Source: Paracoccus aerius
GTDB taxonomy: Bacteria; Pseudomonadota; Alphaproteobacteria; Rhodobacterales; Rhodobacteraceae
Assembly (NCBI RefSeq): GCF_014656455.1
Contig: NZ_BNCL01000004.1
Location: 248,001 to 312,000, forward strand
DNA length: 64,000 nt
Direction: 5' to 3'
This document shows positions 9,370-18,058 of this stretch, one piece after another. Each line of letters starts with the position of its first letter. Within the stretch, counting starts at the first letter, position 1. The notes beneath the pieces were generated by a model, which did not search any database, was not told the origin of the DNA, and worked only from the letters and a program-made list of their open reading frames with translations. The position numbers and the translations under genes were made by a program.

Positions 9370-10833
9370 ATGTCCCGCCGTCCGCCCCTGCGGCAGATTG
9401 GGATCCCGCTGGCGCTTGGCCTGATCGCTGCGCTTGGCCTGGCCCCTTTCGGGCTGTGGCCTGCAACGCCCCTGGCGCTTGCGGTCCTGCTGCGGCAGGT
9501 CGCATCCGGCAGGACGGTCTTCTGGCCGATGCTGGCCGCGGGCTTCGGCTGGTTCGCCCTGTCGATGTCCTGGATCGTCGAGCCTTTCCTGGTCGAGCCC
9601 GAGATCTATGGCTGGATGGCTCCCTTTGCCCTTGTGCTGCTGGCCCTGGGCGGGGCCTTGTTCTGGGCCATGCCCGCCAGCCTCGCCGCGCGCCTTGCGC
9701 CTGCGGGCGGGCGCCGCGCCCTGGCCATCGGCGCAGCCTTGGTGCTGTCCGACTGGCTGCGAGGCTGGATCTTCACCGGCCTTCCCTGGGCGCTGATCGG
9801 TCATGCCTGGATCGACACGCCGCTTGCCCAGATCTCGGCCTGGACCGGGGCCATCGGCCTCAGCCTGGTGACGATGACGCTGGCGACGCTGCTGGCAGTT
9901 TTTCGCCCGCTGCCCGGCATCGTTGCCGCGCTGGCTGTGTTGGGCGGCCTGTGGGCAGGCGGCGCAGCGCGCCTGGCCCAGCCGCTGCCCCCGGATGCCG
10001 ATACCATCCTGCGCATCGTCCAGCCAAATGCCCAGCAGGATCTAAAATGGGATCCGGAATGGGCCGCGGTGTTCTATCAGCGCCTGCTGGATCTTTCGGC
10101 TGCGCCGGGACGCCGCGACCTGGTGATCTGGCCGGAAACGGCGGTGAACTTCCTGCTGAACGATGCCGATCCGGTCCTGCCTGCGATGTCGCAGGCGGCG
10201 GGCGCACCCCTGGTAATGGGCATCCAGCGGCGCGACGGCAGCCGGTTCTTCAACAGCCTTGCGACGCTGAACACGGACGCCACCGTCGGCGCGGTCTATG
10301 ACAAGTTCCACCTGGTGCCCTTTGGTGAATACATCCCATGGGGCGACGCCCTGGCGCGGGTTGGCATCACGGCCTTCGCCGCGCAGCAGGGCAACGGCTA
10401 TTCCGCAGGCGCAGGTCCGGCGATCATGTCCGCGCCCGGCATTCCCGATTTCCAGCCGCTGATCTGCTATGAGGCGATCTTTCCCCAGCACCTGCGCGGG
10501 CTGGACGGCCGCCCTTCATGGCTGCTGCAGGCCACCAACGATGCCTGGTTCGGCCAGTTTTCGGGGCCCTACCAGCACCTCGCCCAGGCCCGGCTGCGCG
10601 CCATCGAATCCGGCCTGCCGCTGATCCGCGCCGCCAATACCGGCGTCAGCGCGGTCATCGACCCGCACGGTCATGTCCGCCAGTCGTTGGGCTTGGGGGT
10701 CGAAGGCAAGATCGACGCGGCCCTGCCCGCCGCCCTGCCCGAGACCGTCTGGATGAAATGGGGCGACACCCCCGTCGTCTTGCTCGCGCTGCTCGCGCTC
10801 GCCGCGGCCCTTCTTGTCCGCAAGCGTTCCTGA
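9370..10833 (+). CDS. lnt: Apolipoprotein N-acyltransferase
   Basis: An inner-membrane enzyme that adds the third acyl chain to the N-terminal Cys of lipoproteins, the last step after Lgt and LspA (lspA is at 58.2 kb). The N-terminal ~210 residues are hydrophobic, with several membrane segments. The periplasmic nitrilase domain follows with the catalytic triad: Glu in WPETAVNF, Lys in YDKFHLVPFGEYIPWG, and Cys in LICYEAIFP. A C-terminal membrane helix (VVLLALLALAAALLV) anchors it. 487 residues is typical. It is nine bases behind the helicase and probably cotranscribed. Confidence 0.94.
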   Translation: MSRRPPLRQIGIPLALGLIAALGLAPFGLWPATPLALAVLLRQVASGRTVFWPMLAAGFGWFALSMSWIVEPFLVEPEIYGWMAPFALVLLALGGALFWAMPASLAARLAPAGGRRALAIGAALVLSDWLRGWIFTGLPWALIGHAWIDTPLAQISAWTGAIGLSLVTMTLATLLAVFRPLPGIVAALAVLGGLWAGGAARLAQPLPPDADTILRIVQPNAQQDLKWDPEWAAVFYQRLLDLSAAPGRRDLVIWPETAVNFLLNDADPVLPAMSQAAGAPLVMGIQRRDGSRFFNSLATLNTDATVGAVYDKFHLVPFGEYIPWGDALARVGITAFAAQQGNGYSAGAGPAIMSAPGIPDFQPLICYEAIFPQHLRGLDGRPSWLLQATNDAWFGQFSGPYQHLAQARLRAIESGLPLIRAANTGVSAVIDPHGHVRQSLGLGVEGKIDAALPAALPETVWMKWGDTPVVLLALLALAAALLVRKRS

Positions 10834-10839
10834 ACGCGT

Positions 10840-10899
10840 CTTCTTCACGCAAATATCCGCGAGGGAATCCCCGCCAGGGGACGGGGGCGGCAGCCCCCT
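10840..10899. repeat. Extragenic hairpin/ATATTTG element, copy 3
   Basis: Core CAAATAT is at 10850-10856, preceded by CTTCTTCACG. The hairpin GGGGGC (10883-10888) / GCCCCC (10893-10898) has a four-base loop. It fills the gap between the convergent lnt and J-domain genes, so it is a candidate shared transcription end. Confidence 0.65.
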
Positions 10900-10905
10900 G
10901 CCCGC

Positions 10906-11532
10906 TCAGTCCTTGATGAAACGGCTGTCCTTGACCTGGTCCCAGGCCCAGACCACCTCGGCAAGGCGATCCTCGTCCGACCGGTCGCCGCCATTCATGT
11001 CGGGATGCAGATCCTTGACCAGCGACTTGTACTGCTTGCGGATCTCGGCCCGGGTCCAGCTGTCCTTGGCCTCGAGGATGTCCAGGGCCTTGCGCTCGGT
11101 GGGCGGGAGCTTGCGGCTGGCCTTGGCCCGGGCCTCGGGGGCGGTGCCATTGGCGCCCAGGATCTCCAGCGGGTCGCTGACGCCGTGGCGCGCCCATTTG
11201 TCCTCGGCTGCGGCGCGGCCAAAGGGCTTGGTCGGGCGTTCCCAGACGGTCGCGTTGTCGATGAACTGCTGGAACTCTTCCTCGGACTGGCCCTGGAAGT
11301 AATTCCAGTTCGCGTTGTATTCGCGAACGTGTTCCTTGCAGAACCAGAAATAGTCATCGAGGTTGCGCGGGTTCTTGGGCGCGCGATACTGGCCCGGCTC
11401 GTTGCAGCCCTGCTTTTCGCAGACGCGGGTCGAGGTCTCGAAGGCGCCGGACATGCCGCGACGGCCCTTGTTCTTGCGCTTCTTGTCCTTCGCGGCCGAA
11501 ATGTCGAAGCCGAACGGGTCGTTACTGCTCAT
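10906..11532 (-). CDS. J-domain (DnaJ-like) co-chaperone with C-terminal J domain
   Basis: The 208-residue protein carries its J domain at the C-terminus (about 145-208): ALDILEAKDSWTRAEIRKQYKSLVKDLHPD with the essential HPD near residue 173 (landmark KDLHPD). The N-terminal part has two Cys (ETSTRVCEKQGCNEPGQY) and aromatic residues (DYFWFCKEHVREYN), possibly a small metal-binding fold. It would recruit a DnaK-type Hsp70 to an unknown client. This architecture is common in Rhodobacterales, usually beside bolA as here. No Gly/Phe or zinc-finger regions of true DnaJ are present. Confidence 0.88.
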   Translation of the reverse strand: MSSNDPFGFDISAAKDKKRKNKGRRGMSGAFETSTRVCEKQGCNEPGQYRAPKNPRNLDDYFWFCKEHVREYNANWNYFQGQSEEEFQQFIDNATVWERPTKPFGRAAAEDKWARHGVSDPLEILGANGTAPEARAKASRKLPPTERKALDILEAKDSWTRAEIRKQYKSLVKDLHPDMNGGDRSDEDRLAEVVWAWDQVKDSRFIKD

Positions 11533-11601
11533 CCTGGGGCACCTTTGCGACTCGGAGGCGGCAGTTTAGAGGTTCTGACGCGACATGAAAGGTCTTGACG
11601 A

Positions 11602-11853
11602 ATGATTGCCGACGAAATGCGCCAAAGGCTGGCCGCGCTCAATCCCAGCCGGATCGAGGTCATCGACGAAAGCGAAAGCCATCGTGGCCATGGGGGCTAT
11701 CGAGATGGCGGCCAGAGCCATTTCCGCATCCGCATGGCCAGCCCCGCCTTCACCGGCCTGGGCAGGGTCGAGCGCCACCGGCTGGTCCACAAAACGCTGG
11801 GCGACATCGTGCCGCGCATCCACGCCCTGGCGCTTGATCTGGCCGAAGCCTAG
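11602..11853 (+). CDS. BolA family protein
   Basis: An 83-residue BolA-like protein. Family features are RIEVIDESESHRGHGG with the conserved His region, and the FxxxxLVHKTLGDI helix with the invariant His in the C-terminal half. BolA proteins partner monothiol glutaredoxins to bind or traffic Fe-S clusters and can act as regulators. AAAGG lies nine bases before the ATG. It is divergent from the J-domain gene across 69 bases. Confidence 0.88.
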   Translation: MIADEMRQRLAALNPSRIEVIDESESHRGHGGYRDGGQSHFRIRMASPAFTGLGRVERHRLVHKTLGDIVPRIHALALDLAEA

Positions 11854-11930
11854 GCGTTAGCGCCGTCAGGCTTGCCGCCGCCCTGGGGGGCGCGTAAGAC
11901 CGGCGCGACCTGCGTCAAAAAGGGATGGAC

Positions 11931-12896
11931 ATGACCGCGCCCAAGGATTTCAACGACAGGATGCTTTCGCTGGGCTTGGCCCGCGTCAGCGAGGCGGCAG
12001 CCCATGCCTCGGCCCGGCTGATCGGGCGCGGCGACGAGAAGGCCGCGGATCAGGCCGCCGTCAACGCGATGCGCGATCAGCTGAACATGCTGGACATCAA
12101 GGGCGTGGTCGTCATCGGAGAAGGCGAACGCGACGAAGCCCCGATGCTCTATATCGGCGAGGAAGTCGGCACCGGCGACGGCCCCGAGGTGGATATCGCG
12201 CTGGACCCGCTGGAAGGCACGACCCTGACGGCCAAGGACATGCCCAACGCCCTTACCGTGATCGCCATGGCCCCGCGCGGCACGCTGCTGCACGCGCCCG
12301 ACGTCTATATGGAGAAGCTGGCCATCGGGCCGGGCTATCCGACCGACGTGGTCAGCCTTGACATGACCCCCTCTGAACGCGTGCGTGCCCTGGCGCGCGC
12401 GCGCGGTGTCGAGGACAGCGACATCACCGTCTGCATCCTGGAACGCCCCCGCCACGAGGATCTGGTGGCCGAAGTCCGGTCGACCGGCGCGGCGATCCGG
12501 CTGATCACCGATGGCGACGTGGCCGGGGTGATCCACTGCGCCGAGGCCGAACTGACCGGCATCGACATGTACATGGGATCAGGCGGGGCGCCTGAAGGGG
12601 TGCTTGCGGCATCCGCGTTGAAATGCATGGGCGGGCAGATGTGGGGCAAGCTGCTGTTCCGCAATGACGATGAACGCGGCCGCGCGCGCAAGGCGGGCAT
12701 CACCGACCTTGACCGCATCTATGCGCGCGACGAACTCGTGACCGGCGACGTGATCTTCGCGGCGACAGGCGTCACCAACGGATCGATCGTGGCTGGCGTG
12801 AAGCGCGAGCCGCACTATCTTCAGACCGAGACGATCCTGATGCGGTCGAAGACCGGTTCGCTTCGCCGGATGATCTATCGCAACCCGATCAAGTAA
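11931..12896 (+). CDS. glpX: Class II fructose-1,6-bisphosphatase
   Basis: The gluconeogenic phosphatase that converts fructose 1,6-bisphosphate to fructose 6-phosphate; in some alphaproteobacteria it also acts on sedoheptulose bisphosphate. Metal and substrate motifs are VVIGEGERDEAPMLYIGE, DIALDPLEGTTLTAKD and the LITDGDVAG region. I chose the ATG at 11931 rather than the one at 11925: AAAAAGGG abuts the first ATG but stands six bases before the second. That gives 321 residues, normal for GlpX. A repeat element lies directly after the stop, before recJ. Confidence 0.92.
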   Translation: MTAPKDFNDRMLSLGLARVSEAAAHASARLIGRGDEKAADQAAVNAMRDQLNMLDIKGVVVIGEGERDEAPMLYIGEEVGTGDGPEVDIALDPLEGTTLTAKDMPNALTVIAMAPRGTLLHAPDVYMEKLAIGPGYPTDVVSLDMTPSERVRALARARGVEDSDITVCILERPRHEDLVAEVRSTGAAIRLITDGDVAGVIHCAEAELTGIDMYMGSGGAPEGVLAASALKCMGGQMWGKLLFRNDDERGRARKAGITDLDRIYARDELVTGDVIFAATGVTNGSIVAGVKREPHYLQTETILMRSKTGSLRRMIYRNPIK

Positions 12897-12950
12897 GGGG
12901 CTTCGCCCCCGTTCCTGCGGAACTCCCCCAGGATATTTGGATGAAGAAGA
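12897..12950. repeat. Extragenic hairpin/ATATTTG element, copy 4
   Basis: Hairpin GGGGC/GCCCC is at 12897-12909 and the core ATATTTG at 12933-12939, followed by GGATGAAGAAG. It begins at the glpX stop codon. Its GAAGAAG tail runs into the purine-rich ribosome-binding site just before the GTG start of recJ. Confidence 0.65.
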
Positions 12951-12960
12951 AGGTGCTGCC

Positions 12961-14697
12961 GTGACGTTCCTGGGAATCGAGCAATCGCTGACGAATCGGC
13001 GGTGGGTCGGCCCGGACGGCGCGGCAGACCGCGCGGCCGAAGGCCTTGCCCAACGCACCGGGCTGCCCCTGGCCGTCGCGCGCGTCCTGGCCGAACGGGG
13101 GGTCGAGGCGGATGGCGCCGAGGGCTTCCTGACGCCCCGGCTTCGCGACCTGCTGCCCGATCCCTTGTCGCTGCGGGACATGGAGGTGGCCGCCGACCGG
13201 CTGGTCGCGGCGGCAACCAGCGGCGAACGGATTGCGGTCTTTGCCGATTACGACGTGGATGGCGGCGCTTCCGCCGCGCTGCTGCTGGACTGGCTGCGGA
13301 CCCAGGGCCGGGACGCCACGCTGTATATTCCCGACCGCATCGACGAAGGCTATGGCCCGAACGCCCCGGCGATGGCTGCGCTTGCACGCGACCACGACCT
13401 GATCGTCTGCGTCGATTGCGGCACGCTGAGCCATGACGCCCTGGCCGCCGCCTCAGGCACCGACATCATCGTTCTGGACCATCACCTCGGCGGGGAAACC
13501 CTGTCCCCCGCGCTTGCGGTGGTGAACCCCAACCGTGCGGACGAAGACGGGACGCTGGGCCATCTTTGCGCGGCTGGCGTGGTCTTCCTGACCCTGGTCC
13601 AGGCGGGCCGGGTTCTGCGCGCCAAGGGCTTGCCCGAGCCTGACCTGATGGCGATGCTGGATCTGGTGGCGCTTGCGACGGTGGCCGATGTCGCGCCCCT
13701 GGTCGGCGTCAACCGCGCCTTTGTGCGGCAGGGGCTGGCGATCATGTCGCGCCGCCGTCGTCCCGGCCTTGTGGCGCTGTCCGATGTGGCGCGCCTCGAC
13801 GGTCCGCCGGGCGCGTTCCACCTGGGCTTCCTGCTGGGTCCGCGGATCAATGCCGGCGGTCGTGTTGGTCGCGCCGATCTGGGCGCGCTGTGCCTGTCCT
13901 GCCGCGACCCGCGAGAGGCGGGGCGTCTGGCGGCCGAACTGGACGGGCTTAACCGCGACCGGCGCGCCATCGAGGCCGCCGTCCGTGACGAGGCACTGGC
14001 ACAGGTCGAGGCGCGGGGCGATGCCCGCCTGTCCTGGGCCGCTGGTCCCGGCTGGCATCCCGGCGTCGTGGGCATCGTCGCCGCCCGGGTGAAGGAGGCC
14101 ACCGACCTGCCCTCGGTCGTGATCGGGGTGGAAGGCGGCATCGGCAAGGGCAGCGCCCGGTCGGTCCCGGGCGTAGACTTGGGCCGCGCGATCCACCGGC
14201 TGGCCGAGGAAGGCCTGCTGCTCAAGGGCGGCGGGCATATGATGGCCGCGGGCCTGACCGTGGCCGAGGAGATGATCCCCGCCGCCATGGCCCGCCTTGC
14301 CGACCTGATCCAGAAGGATCTTGTCCAGCGGACCGGGGCGCGCGACCTGCGCATCTCGGGCCTGATGGAATGCGTGGGCGCGACCCCGCAGATCTATCGC
14401 CAGTTGGAAGACGCAGGCCCCTACGGCCAGGCGGCCCCTGCGCCGCGCTTTGCCTTCGCCGACCAGTTGATCGACAGCGCCAGCACCATGGGCGACAGCC
14501 ACCTGCGCCTGTCCTTCCGCAGCGCGGGCGGCCCGGCCCTGGAAGCCGTGGCCTGGGGCGCGATGACCGGCCCGCTGGGGCCGGCGCTGATCGGCGCGCG
14601 GGGCCGGCGGTTTCATCTGGCGGGCAAGCTGGATCTGTCCACCTGGGGCGGGCGCGAAAGGCTGCGCCTGCGCCTGGAAGACGCGGCGCCCGTCTGA
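12961..14697 (+). CDS. recJ: Single-stranded-DNA-specific exonuclease RecJ
   Basis: A 5'-3' ssDNA exonuclease of recombination and mismatch repair. DHH-family motifs are FADYDVDGGASAA (about residue 93), VCVDCGTLSHDAL and IVLDHHLGGE (about 172). The DHHA1 half has LLKGGGHMMAAGLTV, and an OB-fold domain closes the protein. I chose the GTG at 12961, preceded by AGAAGG, giving 578 residues. An upstream in-frame TTG at 12937 would add only repeat-derived residues. mutL and mutY, functional partners in repair, are elsewhere in the window. Confidence 0.93.
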   Translation: MTFLGIEQSLTNRRWVGPDGAADRAAEGLAQRTGLPLAVARVLAERGVEADGAEGFLTPRLRDLLPDPLSLRDMEVAADRLVAAATSGERIAVFADYDVDGGASAALLLDWLRTQGRDATLYIPDRIDEGYGPNAPAMAALARDHDLIVCVDCGTLSHDALAAASGTDIIVLDHHLGGETLSPALAVVNPNRADEDGTLGHLCAAGVVFLTLVQAGRVLRAKGLPEPDLMAMLDLVALATVADVAPLVGVNRAFVRQGLAIMSRRRRPGLVALSDVARLDGPPGAFHLGFLLGPRINAGGRVGRADLGALCLSCRDPREAGRLAAELDGLNRDRRAIEAAVRDEALAQVEARGDARLSWAAGPGWHPGVVGIVAARVKEATDLPSVVIGVEGGIGKGSARSVPGVDLGRAIHRLAEEGLLLKGGGHMMAAGLTVAEEMIPAAMARLADLIQKDLVQRTGARDLRISGLMECVGATPQIYRQLEDAGPYGQAAPAPRFAFADQLIDSASTMGDSHLRLSFRSAGGPALEAVAWGAMTGPLGPALIGARGRRFHLAGKLDLSTWGGRERLRLRLEDAAPV

Positions 14698-14758
14698 CCT
14701 GTCTGGTCACCGCCCGGCACCGCCGCTAACCTGCCCGGGACACTGGCAGGAGAACGCG

Positions 14759-15451
14759 ATGAAACTGACCTGGCTTGGACATTCCGGCTTTCGCCTGGAA
14801 ATCGAGGATGCCGTCATCCTGATCGACCCCTGGCTGTCCGGCAATCCCGTCTTCCCCGAGGATCGACGCGGCGACGCCATCGGGGGCGCGACCCATATCC
14901 TTCTGACGCACGGCCACGGCGATCATTCCGGCGACACGCTGGCCATCGCCAAGGAACTGAAAATCCCCGTCGCGGGCATCTATGACCTGATCAACAGTTG
15001 GTCGACCCACCAGGACATCAACGGCATCGGCTTCAACAAGGGCGGCACGGTCGACCTGGGCGGGGCCAAGGTCACGATGGTGAATGCGTCCCATTCCAGT
15101 TCGCTCGACGGGGCGGATGGTCCGATCTATGCAGGCCATGAATCGGGCTACATGATCGCGGGCGAGGGCCATGTGATCTATGTCTCGGGCGATACCGACA
15201 TCATGGCCGACATGGCCTGGATGGGCGAATACCACCAGCCCGACATCGGCATCCTGTGCGCGGGCGGGCATTTTACCATGGACATGAAACGCGCGGCCTG
15301 GGCGGCCCGCAAGTATTTCGACTTCAAGACGGTCATCCCCTGCCACTACAAGACCTTCCCCCTGCTGGAACAGTCGGCCCAGGCCCTGATCGACGGCCTG
15401 CCCGGCGTGCAGGTGATCGAGCCCCAGGTGATGAAGGCAATCGAGCTGTGA
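14759..15451 (+). CDS. UPF0173 metal-dependent hydrolase (metallo-beta-lactamase fold)
   Basis: A 230-residue MBL-fold protein of the UPF0173 family. The zinc ligand motif LTHGHGDHSGD is near residue 50, with further metal residues in VNASHSSS, YVSGDTDIM and VIPCHYKTFP. Biological substrate is unknown for most members. CAGGAGA precedes the ATG. The stop overlaps the GTG start of the next gene by four bases, so it is coupled to the aminopeptidase. Confidence 0.88.
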   Translation: MKLTWLGHSGFRLEIEDAVILIDPWLSGNPVFPEDRRGDAIGGATHILLTHGHGDHSGDTLAIAKELKIPVAGIYDLINSWSTHQDINGIGFNKGGTVDLGGAKVTMVNASHSSSLDGADGPIYAGHESGYMIAGEGHVIYVSGDTDIMADMAWMGEYHQPDIGILCAGGHFTMDMKRAAWAARKYFDFKTVIPCHYKTFPLLEQSAQALIDGLPGVQVIEPQVMKAIEL

Positions 15452-17259
15452 GCTTTCAGTCCTTTGAAGACCCGGCAGTTGCGGCCGATCATCCCGCGCG
15501 TCTGGCGCAACTGCGCGCGCGGCTTGCGGCGGATGAGCTGGACGGCTTCATCGTGCCCCGCGCCGATGTCCATCAGGGCGAATACGTGGCCGATGCGGAT
15601 GCTCGGCTGGCCTGGCTGACGGGCTTCACCGGCAGCGCGGGCTTTGCCATCGTGACCCCCGACCGGGCAGGCGTGTTCATCGACGGGCGCTATCGCGTGC
15701 AGGTCAAGGCGCAGGTGGACCCCCACCACTTCACGCCGGTGCCCTGGCCCGAGACCCGGCCCTCGGACTGGCTGCGCGAGGCCTTGCCCGCGGGCGGACG
15801 CCTGGGCTTCGACCCCTGGCTGCACACGCGCCAGGAAATAGAGACTCTGGAAAAGGCGCTGTCAGACAGCGGCATCGGGCTGATCGCAGTGGACCGCAAC
15901 CCGGTGGATGTGGTCTGGGCCGACCGCCCCGCCCCACCCGTCGGCCGGGCACGCCCACATGACGACACGGTAGCGGGCGAGACCTCCGCCGAAAAGCGCG
16001 CCCGCCTGGCCGCGCAACTGCGCGAGGACGGTCAGGCCGCCGCCCTGCTGACCCTGCCCGACTCGATCTCGTGGCTGCTCAACATCCGGGGCAGCGACGT
16101 TCCCAAGAACCCGATCGTGCAGTCCTTCGCGGTCCTGTCTGACGACGGCCACCTGGCCCTGTTCGCCGATCCCGCCAAGTTCGACGACGATCTGCGCGCG
16201 CATCTGGGCAACCAGGTCGCGATCCTGCACCCCGAGGGACTGGCCCCCGCGCTTCTGGATCTGGAAGGCCCCGTCCGCATCGATCCCGCCTCGGCCCCCG
16301 AGGCCGCCTTCCGCCTGCTGGAAAGCGCCAACACGCAGATCGCCCGTGCGCCCGACCCGGCCATCAACCCCAAGGCCCGCAAGAACCCGGCCGAACTGGA
16401 TGGGATGCGCGCGGCCCATCTGCGCGACGGTGTGGCCATGGTGCGGCTGCTGGCCTGGCTGGATTCCCAGGATCCAGCCACCCTGACCGAGATCGACGTG
16501 GTCGAGAAGCTGGAGACCCTTCGCCGCGAGGCGGGTGTAACAGACATCAGCTTCGACACGATCTGCGGCGCCGGGCCGAACGCCGCGCTGCCCCATTATC
16601 GCGTCACCCGCGCCACCAACCGCCGCCTGGCGGCGGGCGAGGTGCTGCTGGTCGATTCCGGTGGGCAATACCCGGACGGCACCACCGACATCACCCGCAC
16701 CTTGCCCCTGGGCGATCCGTCGCCCGATGTCGTGGCCCCCTATACGGCCGTCTTGCGCGGCATGATCGCGATCAGCCGGGCGCGCTTTCCGCAAGGGGTG
16801 GCTGGCGGCCATATCGACGCCTTGGCGCGCCAGTTCCTCTGGTCGCAGGGTATGGATTACGACCACGGCACCGGCCACGGCGTCGGGGCGGCGCTTTGTG
16901 TCCATGAAGGCCCGGTCCGGATCAGCCGCGTCAGCACCTTGCCGCTGGACGCCGGCATGATCCTGTCCAACGAACCGGGCTACTACCGCGAAGGCGCGTT
17001 CGGCATCCGCATCGAGAACCTGATCGTGGTGTCACCGGTCGAAGCCGAACCCGGCCGCACCATGATGGGCTTCGAAACGCTGACCCTTTGCCCCATCGAC
17101 ACCCGCCTGATCGACCCGGGGGCAATGTCGCGCGACGAAATCGCCTGGCTCGACACCTATCACGCAAGGGTGCGCGACGTGCTGTCGCCGCATCTGGACC
17201 ACGACGCCCGCCATTGGCTGCACGGGGCCACGCAGCCGCTTGGTTCATCTTCTGTGTGA
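15448..17259 (+). CDS. Xaa-Pro aminopeptidase (aminopeptidase P, M24 family)
   Basis: A peptidase releasing N-terminal residues that precede proline. It has the long three-domain form (603 residues): two creatinase-like N-terminal domains and a C-terminal pita-bread domain. Dinuclear metal ligands are in LLVDSGGQYPDGTTDITR (two Asp, about 402-413), GTGHGVGAALCVHEGP (His, about 476), NEPGYY (Glu, about 508) and FETLTLCPID (Glu, about 541). The start is GTG, overlapping the previous stop (GTGA). The last codons and the TGA fall inside an extragenic repeat, giving an unusual C-terminus GSSSV. Confidence 0.92.
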   Translation: MSFQSFEDPAVAADHPARLAQLRARLAADELDGFIVPRADVHQGEYVADADARLAWLTGFTGSAGFAIVTPDRAGVFIDGRYRVQVKAQVDPHHFTPVPWPETRPSDWLREALPAGGRLGFDPWLHTRQEIETLEKALSDSGIGLIAVDRNPVDVVWADRPAPPVGRARPHDDTVAGETSAEKRARLAAQLREDGQAAALLTLPDSISWLLNIRGSDVPKNPIVQSFAVLSDDGHLALFADPAKFDDDLRAHLGNQVAILHPEGLAPALLDLEGPVRIDPASAPEAAFRLLESANTQIARAPDPAINPKARKNPAELDGMRAAHLRDGVAMVRLLAWLDSQDPATLTEIDVVEKLETLRREAGVTDISFDTICGAGPNAALPHYRVTRATNRRLAAGEVLLVDSGGQYPDGTTDITRTLPLGDPSPDVVAPYTAVLRGMIAISRARFPQGVAGGHIDALARQFLWSQGMDYDHGTGHGVGAALCVHEGPVRISRVSTLPLDAGMILSNEPGYYREGAFGIRIENLIVVSPVEAEPGRTMMGFETLTLCPIDTRLIDPGAMSRDEIAWLDTYHARVRDVLSPHLDHDARHWLHGATQPLGSSSV

Positions 17260-17299
17260 AAACATTCTCGGGGGGTCCGGGGGGCGAAGCGCCCCCCGG
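17245..17299. repeat. Extragenic hairpin/ATATTTG element, copy 5 (degenerate core)
   Basis: CATCTTCTGTG is followed by a degenerate core AACATTCTC and a strong hairpin CCGGGGGGC (17277-17285) / GCCCCCCGG (17291-17299). It overlaps the 3' end and stop codon of the aminopeptidase gene and lies between it and the convergent SDR gene. Confidence 0.55.
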
Positions 17300-17317
17300 C
17301 CGCCGCGGGACGCGAAC

Positions 17318-17968
17318 CTAAAGCGCGCTCAGGATCCGCGCCGCCTCGTCCCTGCAGGGGGTCAGCGCCGCCCGATCCTCGCCCGGGAAGAACCGGGCGC
17401 GGACTGCGGTGGGCATGGGCGCGGGTTCGGCGATGACCACGCGCGGTCCGACCGAGGCAGCCTCGGCCTGCCAGCTGCGGGCAAGCGCGATCTGGCCTGC
17501 CTTGGTTGCGCCATAGGCGCCAAAGAACTTCTGCCCCGCGCGCGCATCGTCAAAGAACAGCGCGGTGCCTGAGCGGGTGCGCAGCAGCGGCTCCAGCAGG
17601 GCGATCAGCCCGCGCGTCACGTCCATGTTGACCAGCACCGACCTGGCCCAGTCCTTGCCGTCCACATGGGGCGCGGGGGCCAGCGGGGCAGCGTGGATCG
17701 CCGCATGGGCCCACAGATCCAGCCCGCCCCAGCGGCCCAGGACAGCCTCGGCCAGTTGCTGCATCGCCGGGGCTTCGGCCACGTCCATGGGCGCCAGCGT
17801 CGCGCTGCCGCCCGCTTGGCGGATGCGGTCGTCCAGTTCCTCCAGCGCGCCGACCGTCCGGGCCACCGCCAGGACGTGATAACCGCGGCCTGCCAGATCC
17901 TCGGCCAGGGCCGCGCCAAGACCGCGCGAGGCGCCCGTCACCAATGCGATTTTCTGTGTCTCTGTCAT
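17318..17968 (-). CDS. Short-chain dehydrogenase/reductase (SDR)
   Basis: A 216-residue Rossmann-fold oxidoreductase. The cofactor motif TGASRGLG sits at about residues 11-18 and the active-site YGATK (Tyr and Lys) near residue 156. The usual catalytic Ser about 13 residues before the Tyr is not there; the strand reads LFFDDARAGQKFFGAY, so chemistry may be altered. I start it at the ATG at 17968, which follows AAGGGATCAGCC; an upstream start would lack this site. Substrate unknown. Confidence 0.85.
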   Translation of the reverse strand: MTETQKIALVTGASRGLGAALAEDLAGRGYHVLAVARTVGALEELDDRIRQAGGSATLAPMDVAEAPAMQQLAEAVLGRWGGLDLWAHAAIHAAPLAPAPHVDGKDWARSVLVNMDVTRGLIALLEPLLRTRSGTALFFDDARAGQKFFGAYGATKAGQIALARSWQAEAASVGPRVVIAEPAPMPTAVRARFFPGEDRAALTPCRDEAARILSAL

Positions 17969-18020
17969 GGCTGATCCCTTGCCACTGGCCCCGCGCATCT
18001 GCAAGGCCCGCCATGCAAAA

Positions 18021-18042
18021 GGGCCCCCGAAGGGGCCCCTGC
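18021..18042 (-). terminator. Intrinsic terminator of gltA
   Basis: Read on the minus strand: stem GGGCCCC, loop TTCG, stem GGGGCCC, then TTTT. It begins about 20 bases after the gltA stop. The short loop and T run fit a rho-independent terminator. Confidence 0.7.
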
Positions 18043-18058
18043 GAACTGTCGCGGCAGA

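Noticed and set aside
7081-9804. A 907-codon open frame on the minus strand over the helicase gene
   Set aside because: It is the antisense of a highly biased repetitive GC-rich gene; the Gly/Arg/Gln-rich translation matches no family and the plus-strand helicase is unambiguous.
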